A stretch of DNA of 57,196 bases, from assembly GCF_002102255.1 (NCBI RefSeq), contig NZ_LQPH01000142.1, forward strand, positions 1-57,196, given 5' to 3'. This stretch comes from Mycobacterium nebraskense. GTDB taxonomy: Bacteria > Actinomycetota > Actinomycetes > Mycobacteriales > Mycobacteriaceae. The translations under genes were made by a program, and so were the position numbers. Below the pieces are notes generated by a model, which was not told the origin of the DNA, did no database searches, and saw only the letters and a list, made by a program, of their open reading frames with translations. Positions within the stretch are counted from its first letter, which is position 1; every line of letters starts with the position of its first letter. This document shows, piece by piece, positions 26,860-36,507 of the stretch.

Positions 26860-27230
26860 TCTGTCGACGTGACACACAGCAGGGCGGTGCCGCCGCTGAC
26901 CGCTCAGGAACGCAGGGTGATCGGGGCTCTCCCCGCGGCCCCCTGGCCATGATGGGCGAATTCGACGCCGACCGTGTTGCAGGAGCCGGCACGCAGGCTT
27001 CCCACGCCAAGGCCAGGGTTCGGGTAGTCGCTGGGCCTGTCACTAGAAGCTGGACGTGCCGCGCCCTCGGCACTCCGCTCTAACGCATTGCTGCCGCGCA
27101 GCATTCAATTCTGTGTCCAGCTTGTGATTGCAGGCCGCGAGGACCGACCAGCAGGGTCGTTGCGGCCGATCTTCTCAGCGTCGCACATTGTCGCCTGTGG
27201 GCGACGCCACCAATTGACCTCTGCCATCGG
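26860..27230. other. Intergenic, no gene recognised
   Basis: Between the two shared boxes I found no frame with a recognisable product and no RNA-like hairpin set. Confidence 0.4.
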
Positions 27231-27231
27231 C

Positions 27232-27277
27232 ACTTGTTTGTTGGCGCCGGCAAGCATATGATTGCTCGCGCAAGCAA
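27232..27277. promoter_or_regulatory. MarR-type box upstream of dps
   Basis: This is the second copy of the conserved box. It contains CAAGCATATGATTGCT (27251-27266) and an inverted repeat TTGCTCGCGCAAGCAA (27262-27277). It ends 24 bases before the dps start and would overlap its promoter. Confidence 0.65.
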
Positions 27278-27301
27278 ATTACTAGGAAGGGTGCCAGACC
27301 C

Positions 27302-27814
27302 ATGACCGCCGCCCCCATAACCCATCGGCGTGACAACCGTCGTTTCGCTGACGACATCCGGAATTTCACGGCGTCCCCACAACTGGCCGTCAATCTGCAG
27401 CGCGTGCTGGTCGACCTCGTTGAGCTGCACCTGCAGGGCAAGCAAGCACACTGGAACGTCATCGGCTCCAACTTTCGCGACCTGCACCTGCAGCTCGATG
27501 AGCTCGTTGACGCCGCCCGCGAGGCCAGCGACACCGTTGCCGAACGGATGCGTGCCCTCGATGCCGTTCCCGACGGCCGGTCCGACACGGTCGCAGCCAC
27601 GACGAGCCTGCCGCAGTTCCCGAGCAACGAGATAAACACCGGCGACGTCGTCGATCTGGTGACCACACAGACGTACGCAACGGTCGATACCATCCGTGAC
27701 GTGCACGACGCCGTCGACGCCGACGACCCCAGCACGAGCGATCTGCTCCACGAGATCATCGACTCGCTGGAGAAGCTCGCTTGGATGATCAAGTCCGAGA
27801 ACCGCAAGATTTAA
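27302..27814 (+). CDS. dps: Dps-family ferritin-like DNA-protection protein
   Basis: The 170-residue product has the Dps four-helix bundle. It carries LHLQGKQAHWNVIG, whose histidine is the first ferroxidase ligand, and LHLQLDELVDAAREASDTVAERM, whose Asp and Glu complete the intersubunit site. Dps dodecamers oxidise iron with hydrogen peroxide and shield DNA. The start ATG has GGAAGG upstream. The gene stands alone behind the shared MarR-type box, which suggests peroxide, phenolic or stationary-phase control. It is the most clearly stress-related gene in the window. Confidence 0.9.
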   Translation: MTAAPITHRRDNRRFADDIRNFTASPQLAVNLQRVLVDLVELHLQGKQAHWNVIGSNFRDLHLQLDELVDAAREASDTVAERMRALDAVPDGRSDTVAATTSLPQFPSNEINTGDVVDLVTTQTYATVDTIRDVHDAVDADDPSTSDLLHEIIDSLEKLAWMIKSENRKI

Positions 27815-28005
27815 CCCGGCAAGCACGACCGCCCGCCGGCTCCGCGTGGTCTGCTGAACGAGTCAGCGCCTGCGGCGCAAGTACGCCGATCGGATCGCCG
27901 ACGATTCTCAGCGCTTCCCGACCAAGCCGTCAAACCGAATGTCCCACTGCCCCTCGACGACGCCCTGATTGCGGCGGGCCGGGCAGATTGCTCCTTCGGA
28001 GCTGA

Positions 28006-28439
28006 CTATCGGCGGAGCATTCGCTTGCTGTCAAAGCTGTTCCACGCCTGCGGACGAAGCTCGATAACGACGCGGTCCTGCCGGGCCAACACCGCGGCGT
28101 CTAGGCCGGCCATTTTGCAGAACTGCGGGTAGAACCATTCGGTTGTGGACACGTCATCGCGCACGACTTCCAACGTCCGGGCACTGACCATCCGGCCATG
28201 GCCAAGCGGTTTACTGCGCTGGAAACTGCGACCGTGCTTCGGGGGTCGCCTATTAGGCAGTCGATTCCGGGACGGTCGCGGAAGGACGTCACCCAGAACG
28301 CATCGCGCTCAAACACATAGGTTAGGAATGCCGACACTGGCCAACCGTCGCTGTTGAGCCAGGAGACGGTGCATTCGTTCTGCGCTGCAAGAAGCTGCAT
28401 TCGCTCGTCATCCGTCGGACGGAAGGCTGCGAAATCCAC
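28006..28439 (-). pseudogene. PPOX-class flavin-binding protein, frameshifted
   Basis: The first frame, from GTG 28439, encodes the start of a pyridoxamine-phosphate-oxidase-fold protein: FAAFRPTDDERMQLLAAQ.. and VSAFLTYVFERDAFWVTSF. Near 28190 the match moves to the next frame: MVSARTLEVVRDDVSTTEWF, then VVIELRPQAWNSFD. The whole family pattern is present if one base is gained or lost, so this is a recent frameshift or a sequencing error. It lies 12 bases behind the synthetase gene and was the last gene of that operon. Confidence 0.7.
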
Positions 28440-28451
28440 GGTTTTGCCTTC

Positions 28452-30086
28452 TTAGGCACGACGAAGTTGGTCCGTCGTCAACAGCCTAATCAGCCCATGG
28501 CGATCGAGCTTGCCGGTAGGGAGCATCGGTACCTCGCTCTCGGCAAGGATCGCGATCACTGTCGGCACCTTGAACCTGGAGAGGTTGGCGCCGGCGTGGG
28601 TGGCAACGGCGTCGGTGGACAACTGGGCGCCGTGCGCGGGCACGACGGCGGCTCCGACGACCTCGCCGCGGACGGGGTGGGGCAGGGCGACGACGAAGCT
28701 GTGCAGCACGCCGGGCATGGCGTCCAGAACCGATTCGACCTCTGCCGGTGAGACATTGGACCCGGCCGTTTTGATCAGGGCGCTGGCGCGGCCGGTGAAG
28801 TGCAGATGCCCGGCGTCGTCGAACCAGCCGCGGTCCCCGGTGTCATACCAGCCGTCGGCGGTGAACACCTCGTGGCGTTCCTGTTTGTAGATCGCGTTCA
28901 TCAGGATCTGGCCGCGCACCTGGATCTGGCCCTCCTGACTCTGCGGCACCGGAAGACCCGCGGTATCAACGATCCGGTGCTGCACAACCCCGGGCAACGG
29001 GATTCCGAAGGAACCGCGCCGTTCCGGGGGAAGCGGGGTGTCGGGCACCTCGACCATGGTGTGCGGGCCGCCGGTCTCGGTCATGCCGAGCAGGTTTGGG
29101 GCCAGCTCGGGTTCGCTGGGTCGACGGTCGGGCGGGAGCGCCTGCAGCATGGTGCCGCCCCGGACGGTGGACAGGTCGCGCTTGGCGAAATCGGGGTGGT
29201 CGGCCATGGCCTGGCTGGCTTGTGCCCAGCAGGAGATGAAGGTGGCTCGGTCCCGTTCCAGCAGGGCAAGCGTGGCGCCTGCGTCGAACACGTCTTGAGC
29301 CAGGATCGCGGCTCCGGTGGACAGTGCCTGCAACACCACCATGGTCAGTCCGCCCACCCAGAAGAACGGCATTGGGGAGTAGATGCGGTCGGCAGCGGTG
29401 ATGCCGCGGTGGCGGGCCAGGATGGCCGCGTGGCGCACCAGGCTGCCATGGGTGTGTACGACGGATTTCGGCAGCGCCGTGGTACCCGACGTCGTCACCA
29501 GCACGAGCTCGTCGGCGGGTTCGACCTCCTGCTCGGCCGAGCCTGTCAGGGTCGCGACGGGCCCCTTGTTGCCGGGCCACGGCGTTGTCCACTCCCGGTC
29601 GCAGTCGGGCCAGACGTGCACTCGGCGCAGGTACGGGACCGCGGCTAGAGCGATCGCCGCGTTGCCGTCGGCCACGCCCGGTAGTGCATCGGCTACTCGG
29701 GCAACCAGATCGTGGCCGGCGATCGACCGGCCCATCAATAGCACCTGAGTGTCGGTGTGGCGCAACAGCCGAGCGAGTTCGGCGCCCGGTGCAAAGGTCG
29801 ACAACGGGACGGTGAGCGCGCCGATGCGCGCCGCGGCCAACCATGCGATGAGCCACTGGGCGCAGTTGGGGAACAGGATGCCGACGCGGGTTCCCTTGCC
29901 CACGCCCGATGCCAACAGCGCATCGGCGAGTGCCCTGGACTGCGCGTCGGCCTCAGCGAAACTGAGCCGCTCGGAGTCGGTGACCAGGAACTCGCCAGCA
30001 GGCTCGGCGCGCCGCCGTGACAGCAACTCGGGGACACTGCCCGGCAGCCCAAGGAATGCATCCGAGGCGGTCTGCGCCGCGGCCAT
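28452..30086 (-). CDS. AMP-dependent acyl-CoA synthetase
   Basis: ATG 30086 overlaps the P450 stop (TGATG), giving 544 residues. The adenylation motif is LVLVTTSGTTALPKSVVH. LGMTETGG, then YDTGDRGWFDD and GRASALIKTAGSNVSP, follow. The C-terminal lysine is in LPTGKLDRHGL. All core motifs are intact. The order amidohydrolase-P450-synthetase suggests that a substrate is hydroxylated or ring-opened, oxidised to an acid and coupled to CoA. Substrate not determinable. Confidence 0.9.
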   Translation of the reverse strand: MAAAQTASDAFLGLPGSVPELLSRRRAEPAGEFLVTDSERLSFAEADAQSRALADALLASGVGKGTRVGILFPNCAQWLIAWLAAARIGALTVPLSTFAPGAELARLLRHTDTQVLLMGRSIAGHDLVARVADALPGVADGNAAIALAAVPYLRRVHVWPDCDREWTTPWPGNKGPVATLTGSAEQEVEPADELVLVTTSGTTALPKSVVHTHGSLVRHAAILARHRGITAADRIYSPMPFFWVGGLTMVVLQALSTGAAILAQDVFDAGATLALLERDRATFISCWAQASQAMADHPDFAKRDLSTVRGGTMLQALPPDRRPSEPELAPNLLGMTETGGPHTMVEVPDTPLPPERRGSFGIPLPGVVQHRIVDTAGLPVPQSQEGQIQVRGQILMNAIYKQERHEVFTADGWYDTGDRGWFDDAGHLHFTGRASALIKTAGSNVSPAEVESVLDAMPGVLHSFVVALPHPVRGEVVGAAVVPAHGAQLSTDAVATHAGANLSRFKVPTVIAILAESEVPMLPTGKLDRHGLIRLLTTDQLRRA

Positions 30087-31330
30087 CAGGCGACGTGCAC
30101 CGGGATATGGGAGTAGCCGGCTACGTTGGACATTGTCACCCGCCGCAACCCTTCGGTATCCACGGTGAACCGCGGCCAGCGCTCGCGGATCGCGTGCAAG
30201 GCCACCCGAGTCTCGAGCCGCGCCAACCAAGAGCCCAGACAGCTGTGCGCGCCATATCCGAAAGCCAGGGTGGTGGAGCCGCCCCGCCTGATGTCGAACG
30301 CGTCGGGCTGGTCATAGGCCCGCGGGTCGCGGGTCGCAGCCCCGGTAACAAGCAGCGTCGGAGATCCGGCGGGGATGGTGCCGCCGTCGAGTACCACATC
30401 ACGGGTGGCGAACCGGCCCTGATACTGCGAGGGCGGGTTGAGTCGCAGCATCTCCTCGATCGCGCCGGGGACTAGGCCGGGATCGGCGAGCACCAACTCC
30501 CACTGATCGGGATTGTGGTGAAAAGCCATGGTGCCGTTGCCAATTAGCTTGGTGACTGTTTCGCTGCCCGCCGCCGCGATCAGCACCGCGAACGTGGCGA
30601 TGTCCTCGTCGGTGAGCCGGTGCGTCACCCCGGTCTCGTCCTCGTAGGTCGCGTCCACCAGCCTGCTAATGATCAGGTCGTCGGGCTGGCGGCGCTTCTC
30701 CTTGGACAGGGCCAGGAAGTAAGCGTTCATCGCCATCGAGTCGGCGACGCCGCTTTCGGTAGCGAAGGGGTTGTTCGGCTCACGGTGCAGGAACCCGTCG
30801 GTCCAATGCCGGATCTGCTGGCGCTCTCCCGGGGGGACGCCGAGCATTGAGGAGATGATTTCAACCGGGAACAGCGCCGCGAAGTCGGCCACGATGTCGA
30901 AATCGTCTCTGCCACTGAGGGCGTCGGCGTAGGAGGTGACGACGTCGGTCACTAGCGGCTCCAGGTTGGCGATCGCCGCCTTGGTGAAGACCTGGCGGAC
31001 CAGCTTGCGGAGCAGTTCGTGTTCGGGGGGATCCATGAGGATCAACATCTTGAGTTCGTCGAACCTGTGGCGCATCGACAGTGCGTCCAGGGTGACGCCG
31101 TAGGCGCTGCTGAATGTCTCCCAGTCGCGGTGGGCGGCAACGACATCCTCATTCCGGGTCAGGGCATAGAAATCCCACCGCTCGCTGTAGTACACCGGCG
31201 CCTCGTCGCGCATCCAGCGATAGGTGTCGTAGGGGTCGTCGAAGAAGCTGTCGGAGTACGGGTCGAACTCCATGGGGGAGCCATCCTCGCGTGGTTTGGT
31301 GGCCGATCCCGCACCGTGGTCAGTCGACAT
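30086..31330 (-). CDS. Cytochrome P450
   Basis: The 414-residue protein has the I-helix motif AAAGSET, the ExxR segment in EEMLRLNPP and the heme loop FGYGAHSCLGSWLARLE, whose cysteine is the iron ligand. These residues are all intact. It has no membrane anchor and no fused reductase, so it needs a ferredoxin and a ferredoxin reductase. No ferredoxin gene sits beside it; the only one visible (42585) is frameshifted. Its start is one base after the amidohydrolase stop. Confidence 0.92.
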   Translation of the reverse strand: MSTDHGAGSATKPREDGSPMEFDPYSDSFFDDPYDTYRWMRDEAPVYYSERWDFYALTRNEDVVAAHRDWETFSSAYGVTLDALSMRHRFDELKMLILMDPPEHELLRKLVRQVFTKAAIANLEPLVTDVVTSYADALSGRDDFDIVADFAALFPVEIISSMLGVPPGERQQIRHWTDGFLHREPNNPFATESGVADSMAMNAYFLALSKEKRRQPDDLIISRLVDATYEDETGVTHRLTDEDIATFAVLIAAAGSETVTKLIGNGTMAFHHNPDQWELVLADPGLVPGAIEEMLRLNPPSQYQGRFATRDVVLDGGTIPAGSPTLLVTGAATRDPRAYDQPDAFDIRRGGSTTLAFGYGAHSCLGSWLARLETRVALHAIRERWPRFTVDTEGLRRVTMSNVAGYSHIPVHVA

Positions 31331-31331
31331 C

Positions 31332-32516
31332 TCAGGCGTCTATCCGCATCATGTTCGACAGGGTGCCGCCCATCACCATGGCGATCTCGGCGTCGTCCAG
31401 CTCCGGGTGACGTTCGGGGTAGCTCAGCGGGTCGGCCAAGCCCTCGGGATGCGGGTAGTCCGAGCCGAAGAACAGGTGATCGATCGGCACCAACTTCGCG
31501 AGCTCAGCGACGTTCTCCTCCCAGAAGGGATTGAAGTAAATGCAGCGTTGGATGGCCTCGACCGGATCCTCGCTGTAGAGCTGAGGCATCTTCTTGCGGG
31601 TGTCCCTGAGGTTCTCCAGCAGTCGCGGCAACCAGGTGGTCCCGTTCTCCACCATGCCAATCCGAAGTTCGGGAAACCGCGTCAGCAGCCCGTGGCAGGC
31701 CAGCGCCGCCACCGCGTCCTCGGCCGGGTTGCGGGCCAGGCTGTAGTAGGAGCGGAACGGTGACGGCTGGAACGGCCGGAACTCACCCGAGCCCTCCCAG
31801 TCGTTGGCGTAACGGGAATACCCGCTGTCCGACGCATGCATGATGACCAGCACGCCGGTCTCGACGACCCGCTTCCAGAACGGATCGAACTCGGGGAGGG
31901 CGAATGACCGCGGGCCGTGTAGCCCGGGTACCGGCGCCGGCCGGATGAGGATGGCGCGCGCACCGCGCTCGACCACCCAGTTCAGTTCTTCGATGGCCTT
32001 GTCCACGATGGGCAAGGTGATGATCGGCGTGGTGAAAATGCGGCCCTTGTAGTCGAACTGCCAGGTCTCGTGCAGCCACTGGTTCAGAGCGTGAATGATC
32101 GTGTGAGTCGCCTCGGGGTGCTCTCGGAAACGTTCCTCCACCAGGCTCGCCAGTGTCGGGTACATCATCGATTTGTCGATGCCCTGTTCGTCCAGCAATG
32201 CCAAGCGGGGCCCCGGCTCACGGAACGCCGGGGTCGACTCGATCGCTTTCCCCAGAATCTCGCGGTGCGACTTTCCTTCAGGGTTGCCGTTGTGGAAGTA
32301 GTCCTCCTGGGCTCCAGGGGCGGCGACCTTGTCGAAAGTCGGGTTGGGAATGTAGTCGCTGATCTGCCCCAGGGTGGCGATCTTGGTGCGCCCGTCTACT
32401 TCGACGTACCGGATCGCGCCGTGGTACTCGGGCGGCAGGAACTTGGTGAGCGCATCGCGTGTCTCGTACATGTGGTTATCACCATCGAAGACCGGATAGC
32501 CCAATCGCGACGTCAT
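31332..32516 (-). CDS. Amidohydrolase-2 family (ACMSD-like TIM-barrel) protein
   Basis: ATG 32516 has GAGGAGG eight bases upstream and gives 394 residues. The metal-site pattern is DGDNHMYE near the N-terminus, VLVIMHASDSGY in the middle and FFGSDYPHPEG near residue 350. It belongs to the amidohydrolase-2 family, whose members decarboxylate or hydrolyse cyclic compounds; the first HxH metal motif is replaced by DNH. It leads an operon with the P450 and synthetase. A second member lies at 42912. Confidence 0.88.
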   Translation of the reverse strand: MTSRLGYPVFDGDNHMYETRDALTKFLPPEYHGAIRYVEVDGRTKIATLGQISDYIPNPTFDKVAAPGAQEDYFHNGNPEGKSHREILGKAIESTPAFREPGPRLALLDEQGIDKSMMYPTLASLVEERFREHPEATHTIIHALNQWLHETWQFDYKGRIFTTPIITLPIVDKAIEELNWVVERGARAILIRPAPVPGLHGPRSFALPEFDPFWKRVVETGVLVIMHASDSGYSRYANDWEGSGEFRPFQPSPFRSYYSLARNPAEDAVAALACHGLLTRFPELRIGMVENGTTWLPRLLENLRDTRKKMPQLYSEDPVEAIQRCIYFNPFWEENVAELAKLVPIDHLFFGSDYPHPEGLADPLSYPERHPELDDAEIAMVMGGTLSNMMRIDA

Positions 32517-32737
32517 TGAAATCCTCCTCGTGCCTAGCCGTACCTGCGGTGTAGAACGGCCACTACTCAACATTGCGACAATCAGATGTGCGATTGACTC
32601 TATCATCGAGTGCGTAAAAAGAGGATATACGTTTACTTTTTCGTCGTGCACCCATCTGTTTTGCGGGTAACGTGCCTTCTGTGGCGGCGCTCGCGTGTTG
32701 CCGTTGTCGAGGACTTTGCGATCGGGAGGAGGTATCG

Positions 32738-33763
32738 GTGGATCTGTCGCTCACGCGGGAGCAGCGCGCGGTCCGCGACGCGTTCGCGGCCTTGTTCGTA
32801 AAACAGGCCACCCCAGAGAGGGTGCGGCGGGCGGAGGCCACTGGCTTCGACGGACTGCTCTGGCGGCACTACGCCGAGATCGGCGCATTGGGTATCGGGG
32901 TCCCCTCGGACTGTGGGGGCGGGGGCGGCGGACTCCTCGAATTGGCCCTGGTTGCCGAGGAAGCCGGTCGACGCCTCGCCCCGATCCCGGTCGCCGAGAC
33001 CGCCGCCGCGGCCCGGGCGTTGGGTCGGCTGCGTGAGAAGGAATTGCTGGGGCCGGTCCTCAGCGGATCTGTCATCGTGTCACTGGCCACGCAGCCCGGC
33101 CAGGTGACGCAGCAGTGTTTGGTCGACGGCGCAATCGCGGACGCCGTGCTGGCGCTCGACGGAGACTCCCTGGTCTACATAAGTCGCCCGGAAGGCTTCT
33201 CCAAAACTGGACACCGCAACCTCGGCGGACTATCGCTGTCCCGCTGGGGCGACCCGGGTGCAACCACGATCCTCGCCCAGGGCAGCGAGGCGCGCGCGAT
33301 CTTCGACATCGCGATCGACGAAGTACGCGTGCTACGCGCATCCGCGCTGGTCGGGTTGGCCTCCGAGGCCGTCGGGATCGGCTCCCGGTATGCGATCGTG
33401 CGCGAGGCATTCGGCCAGCCGATCGGAATGTACCAGGCGGTCGCGCATCCGTTCGCCGACGCGGTTGCCGGCCTGGATGGTGCCCAGTTGCTGGTCCGTA
33501 AGGCCTGTTGGGCAATGGATTCCGCGAAGGAGGACGTCGGCGCGCTGGCGGCGATGGCGTTCGTGTTCGCGGCCGAGACGGCTTATCACGCGACGACGCA
33601 CAGCCTGCACGTGCACGGCGGATACGGGTTTATGGAGGAGTACGACATTCAGCTGTATTACCGCAGGGCCAAAGCGTGGGCGGCCGCGTTCGCCGATCCG
33701 CTGCGCGAGCTCCTCACTGTCGCCGACCGGCGGTTCGGCCCCGTGACGACCGGAGGTTGGTGA
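32738..33763 (+). CDS. Acyl-CoA dehydrogenase partner subunit (HGGYGF type)
   Basis: GTG 32738 has GGGAGGAGG five bases upstream, giving 341 residues. It begins DLSLTREQRAVRDAFAALF and is divergent from the amidohydrolase. The C-terminal region has FGQPIGMYQAVAHPFADA and HVHGGYGFMEEYDIQLYYRRAK. It is short and lacks the GGSSEV FAD-edge motif found in its neighbour. The pair 32738/33768 is therefore the second candidate alpha2beta2 dehydrogenase. Confidence 0.88.
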   Translation: MDLSLTREQRAVRDAFAALFVKQATPERVRRAEATGFDGLLWRHYAEIGALGIGVPSDCGGGGGGLLELALVAEEAGRRLAPIPVAETAAAARALGRLREKELLGPVLSGSVIVSLATQPGQVTQQCLVDGAIADAVLALDGDSLVYISRPEGFSKTGHRNLGGLSLSRWGDPGATTILAQGSEARAIFDIAIDEVRVLRASALVGLASEAVGIGSRYAIVREAFGQPIGMYQAVAHPFADAVAGLDGAQLLVRKACWAMDSAKEDVGALAAMAFVFAAETAYHATTHSLHVHGGYGFMEEYDIQLYYRRAKAWAAAFADPLRELLTVADRRFGPVTTGGW

Positions 33764-33767
33764 CTCG

Positions 33768-34934
33768 ATGGACTTCAGCGAACCTGAGAACTGGACCCGA
33801 ATCCGCCGCGAGGCAGAGGCATTCGTCGCCGAGCATGTCACCCGCGAGGTGATCGAGCGCGAGCGCCGCACCGGCGACGGCGTTGATCGCGCGCTGACCC
33901 GCAAGCTGGGGGAGCGCGGCTGGATTGCCGCGGGGTGGCCGATCGCCGAAGGTGGTGCCGGGCTGGATCCGTTCGAGGTGGCCGCGCTGTGGAACGCATT
34001 GCGCAAGGGTGGCGTGCCGACCGCGGGCCCTGGTACGACGATGCTGCCGGCCAACGCCATCCGCGCCACCGGTTCGGAGGAGCTCAAAGCCAGGGTCCTG
34101 CCTGGTGTCGCCGCCGGTGAGGTTCTGATTTGTCTGGGGTACACCGAGCCCGCAGGGGGCTCGGATGTGTTCGCCTGCGCGACCCGATCGCAGCTCGATG
34201 GGGATGAGTGGATCGTCAACGGGCAGAAGATATTCACGACGTTCGCCCATCTTGCCGACTACTGCTTTCTACTTACCCGCTCGCAACGCGGATCGGTGGG
34301 ACCGCGTGGCCTGACGATGCTGCTGGTACCGCTGGACACACCCGGTATCGAGATCCAGGCGGTGCACACGATGGGTCACGAGCGCACCAATATCGTGTTC
34401 TACAACGATGTGCGAGTCGCCGATGCGAACCGAGTAGGTGAGGCGCACGAAGGCTTCGCGGTGATGCGGGCCGCGCTCGAGGCCGAGCAGAATGTCGCCC
34501 CCGGTTCGCGCACGGCGTGGGTCGCCGATGATGCACTGGAATTCGCCCGCACGCACCGCGGTCCCGACGGCGCTCAACTGATCAACGATGTCCTGGTCCG
34601 CGAGCGCCTGGCCCGCATGGCGATGGAAGCTCAGGTGGCCGACCTGCTGGACCTGCGGGTGGCCTTCCTCGACGCCGAGGGCGAAAAGCCAGGTCCGGTA
34701 TCGGCGTTGTTCGGGCCGGAAAGCTACGTGCGCGCATCGGCCGCGGCGGTCGACATAGCGGGGGCCGCGGGCATGATCGACTGGACCGACCCGGAATGCG
34801 CTGTGGACGGCGCCCTGGACGCGCACTATCGCAGCGCCGTCGCGTCGACGATCTACGGCGGGTCCAGCGAGGTGCTGCGCAGCCTCATCGTGGAGAACCG
34901 CCTCGGGTTTCCGCGTAGCCGTCCACGGCGCTGA
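33768..34934 (+). CDS. Acyl-CoA dehydrogenase, subunit with IYGGSSEV
   Basis: The 388-residue product follows its partner by 4 bases. It has the substrate and flavin segments LGYTEPAGGSDVFA and EWIVNGQKIFTTFAHLA, and near the C-terminus IYGGSSEVLRSLIVENRLGFPR. These are the FAD-binding features missing from the partner. The start ATG has GGAGG nearby in the 3' end of the previous gene. It converges on two minus-strand SDR genes. Confidence 0.9.
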   Translation: MDFSEPENWTRIRREAEAFVAEHVTREVIERERRTGDGVDRALTRKLGERGWIAAGWPIAEGGAGLDPFEVAALWNALRKGGVPTAGPGTTMLPANAIRATGSEELKARVLPGVAAGEVLICLGYTEPAGGSDVFACATRSQLDGDEWIVNGQKIFTTFAHLADYCFLLTRSQRGSVGPRGLTMLLVPLDTPGIEIQAVHTMGHERTNIVFYNDVRVADANRVGEAHEGFAVMRAALEAEQNVAPGSRTAWVADDALEFARTHRGPDGAQLINDVLVRERLARMAMEAQVADLLDLRVAFLDAEGEKPGPVSALFGPESYVRASAAAVDIAGAAGMIDWTDPECAVDGALDAHYRSAVASTIYGGSSEVLRSLIVENRLGFPRSRPRR

Positions 34935-34975
34935 CGGGCCTCCCCCGCGGACGATACGCCGAGAAGGCAACGCGC

Positions 34976-35770
34976 TCAAAGGAAGTCGCTGCCACCGTCG
35001 ACATTGAGGTGGGCGCCCGTCATAAACGTGTTGTCTGGTGAGGCACAGAACGCGATGACGGCGGCGACCTCGTGAGGCAGCCCGAGCCGACCCAAATCCA
35101 CCGACATGCCGTGGCCGCGCCCCAGCAGTCCGAAGGCGCCCACGGGATCATTCGTCGCGATGCCGGCGGAGGCGAGCACCGGTCGCGCCCAATCGGTGAG
35201 GATCGGACCCGGGGCGACGGCGTTGACCAAGATGGCATCGCTGGCCAGACTGCGGGCGAGGTTCTTCGTCACGCTGAGGAGCGCGCTCTTGGCCGCGGTG
35301 TAGCTCACCAACCCCGCCGACTGGTGCTGCACCGACATCGCCGTCACGTTGACCACCCGGGCCCACTCTGCGGCTCGCAGCAGCGGTAAGGCCGCACGCA
35401 CACACCGGACCGTGGACAAGACGCCCTGGTCGAACGCCGCCGTCCACGCCGCGTCGCCCAGGTCCTCGAAGCGACCGGCGCCGGTCGGACCGGCCGCATT
35501 GACCAGCACGTTGAGCGCACCCCAGCGCACGCCAACCATGTCGAAGATGGCCTCGACATCAGACGTCGAACTGAGATCCGCGGTCAACGGCAGCACCTCC
35601 GGACTGCCGGCGTCCGCCAATGTCGCGGCGGTTTCCTTCAGCCGGGCGTCGTCCCTGCCGATGACGCCGATCCGCGCGCCCTGTTCGGCCAGGCATACCG
35701 CCGTCGCCAGCCCGATGCCGCGGGTGCCCCCCGCGATCACCGCGGTGGCATCGCCGAATCCAAGATCCAC
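34976..35770 (-). CDS. SDR oxidoreductase
   Basis: The 264-residue product begins with GTG 35770. It has AGGTRGIG near residue 14, LVNAAG, a serine in VNVTAMS, YTAAKSA as the active site and FMTGAHLNVDGG at the end. It is a classical SDR. It lies 12 bases after a truncated SDR gene on the same strand and may be coupled with it. In this context it may act as a 3-hydroxyacyl-CoA dehydrogenase, but that is inferred. Confidence 0.87.
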   Translation of the reverse strand: MDLGFGDATAVIAGGTRGIGLATAVCLAEQGARIGVIGRDDARLKETAATLADAGSPEVLPLTADLSSTSDVEAIFDMVGVRWGALNVLVNAAGPTGAGRFEDLGDAAWTAAFDQGVLSTVRCVRAALPLLRAAEWARVVNVTAMSVQHQSAGLVSYTAAKSALLSVTKNLARSLASDAILVNAVAPGPILTDWARPVLASAGIATNDPVGAFGLLGRGHGMSVDLGRLGLPHEVAAVIAFCASPDNTFMTGAHLNVDGGSDFL

Positions 35771-35782
35771 GATCGTCGCCTA

Positions 35783-36478
35783 CTACGACAGCGCCAGGGC
35801 GGCGTATTCGTCGGGCCGGCCCATCCGACGGGGGAAGGCCGCGTCGCGGGTCAGCTCACCAGCCATTTTCTCCGGAATTCGCGACGTGATCCCGGTGGCG
35901 AACAGGCTCGGCGCGACGGCGGTGACCCGGATGCCGAGGCTGCCGAGATCACGCGCCATGGTCAAAGTCATGCCCGCGATCGCGGCCTTCGCGGCGCTGT
36001 AGGCGACCTGGCCGATCTGCCCTTCGAACGCCGCAATCGAGGAAGTGTTGACGATGACGCCGCGTTCCTCGTCGTCGGGCTCGTTGCGACTCATGTGCCA
36101 GGCCTGTAACCGGTTCAGGTTGAAGGTGGCGATCAGGTTCAGCTCGATCACCGAACGGAAGGCGTCCAGGGGGTGCGGTCCGCTCTTGGACAGCGTGCGC
36201 GCCGACACCCCGCCACCTGCGGTGTTGATCGCGATGTGCAGGGCCCCCAGGCCTTCGATGACCGCCCCTAGCGCAGTCTCCACGCCGTCGGTGTCGGTGA
36301 CGTCGCACGGGTGAAACGACGCGCCAGCGCCAAGTTCGCTGGCCACCGCGGCTCCGTCCGACGACGGCAGGTCCAGCACGGCGACTCGAGCACCCCGCTC
36401 GGCCAGCCGTTCGGCGGTCGCCCGGCCCATGCCCGAGGCGCCCCCGACGACCACCGCGCCGCTGTCCTTGACCTTCAC
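35783..36478 (-). CDS. SDR oxidoreductase, C-terminally truncated
   Basis: The 231-residue product starts at GTG 36478, after GAGG. It matches the 17-beta-HSD type 10-like SDRs (about 255 residues): GGASGMG, INTAGGG, YSAAKAA and PRRMGRPDEYAALAL. The normal ending (about 20 more residues, including the NG..IRLDG strand) is missing: two stops in a row follow LALS, and the next gene begins 12 bases on. The missing strand contributes to substrate loop and dimer packing, so activity is doubtful. The break is at the 3' end only. Confidence 0.8.
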   Translation of the reverse strand: MKVKDSGAVVVGGASGMGRATAERLAERGARVAVLDLPSSDGAAVASELGAGASFHPCDVTDTDGVETALGAVIEGLGALHIAINTAGGGVSARTLSKSGPHPLDAFRSVIELNLIATFNLNRLQAWHMSRNEPDDEERGVIVNTSSIAAFEGQIGQVAYSAAKAAIAGMTLTMARDLGSLGIRVTAVAPSLFATGITSRIPEKMAGELTRDAAFPRRMGRPDEYAALALS

Positions 36479-36507
36479 GCCAACCTCAATCCGCTGTCAC
36501 GACGTGC

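Noticed and set aside
27080..27826. 248-codon minus-strand frame opposite dps
   Set aside because: It is a shadow of dps, which has all ferroxidase residues.
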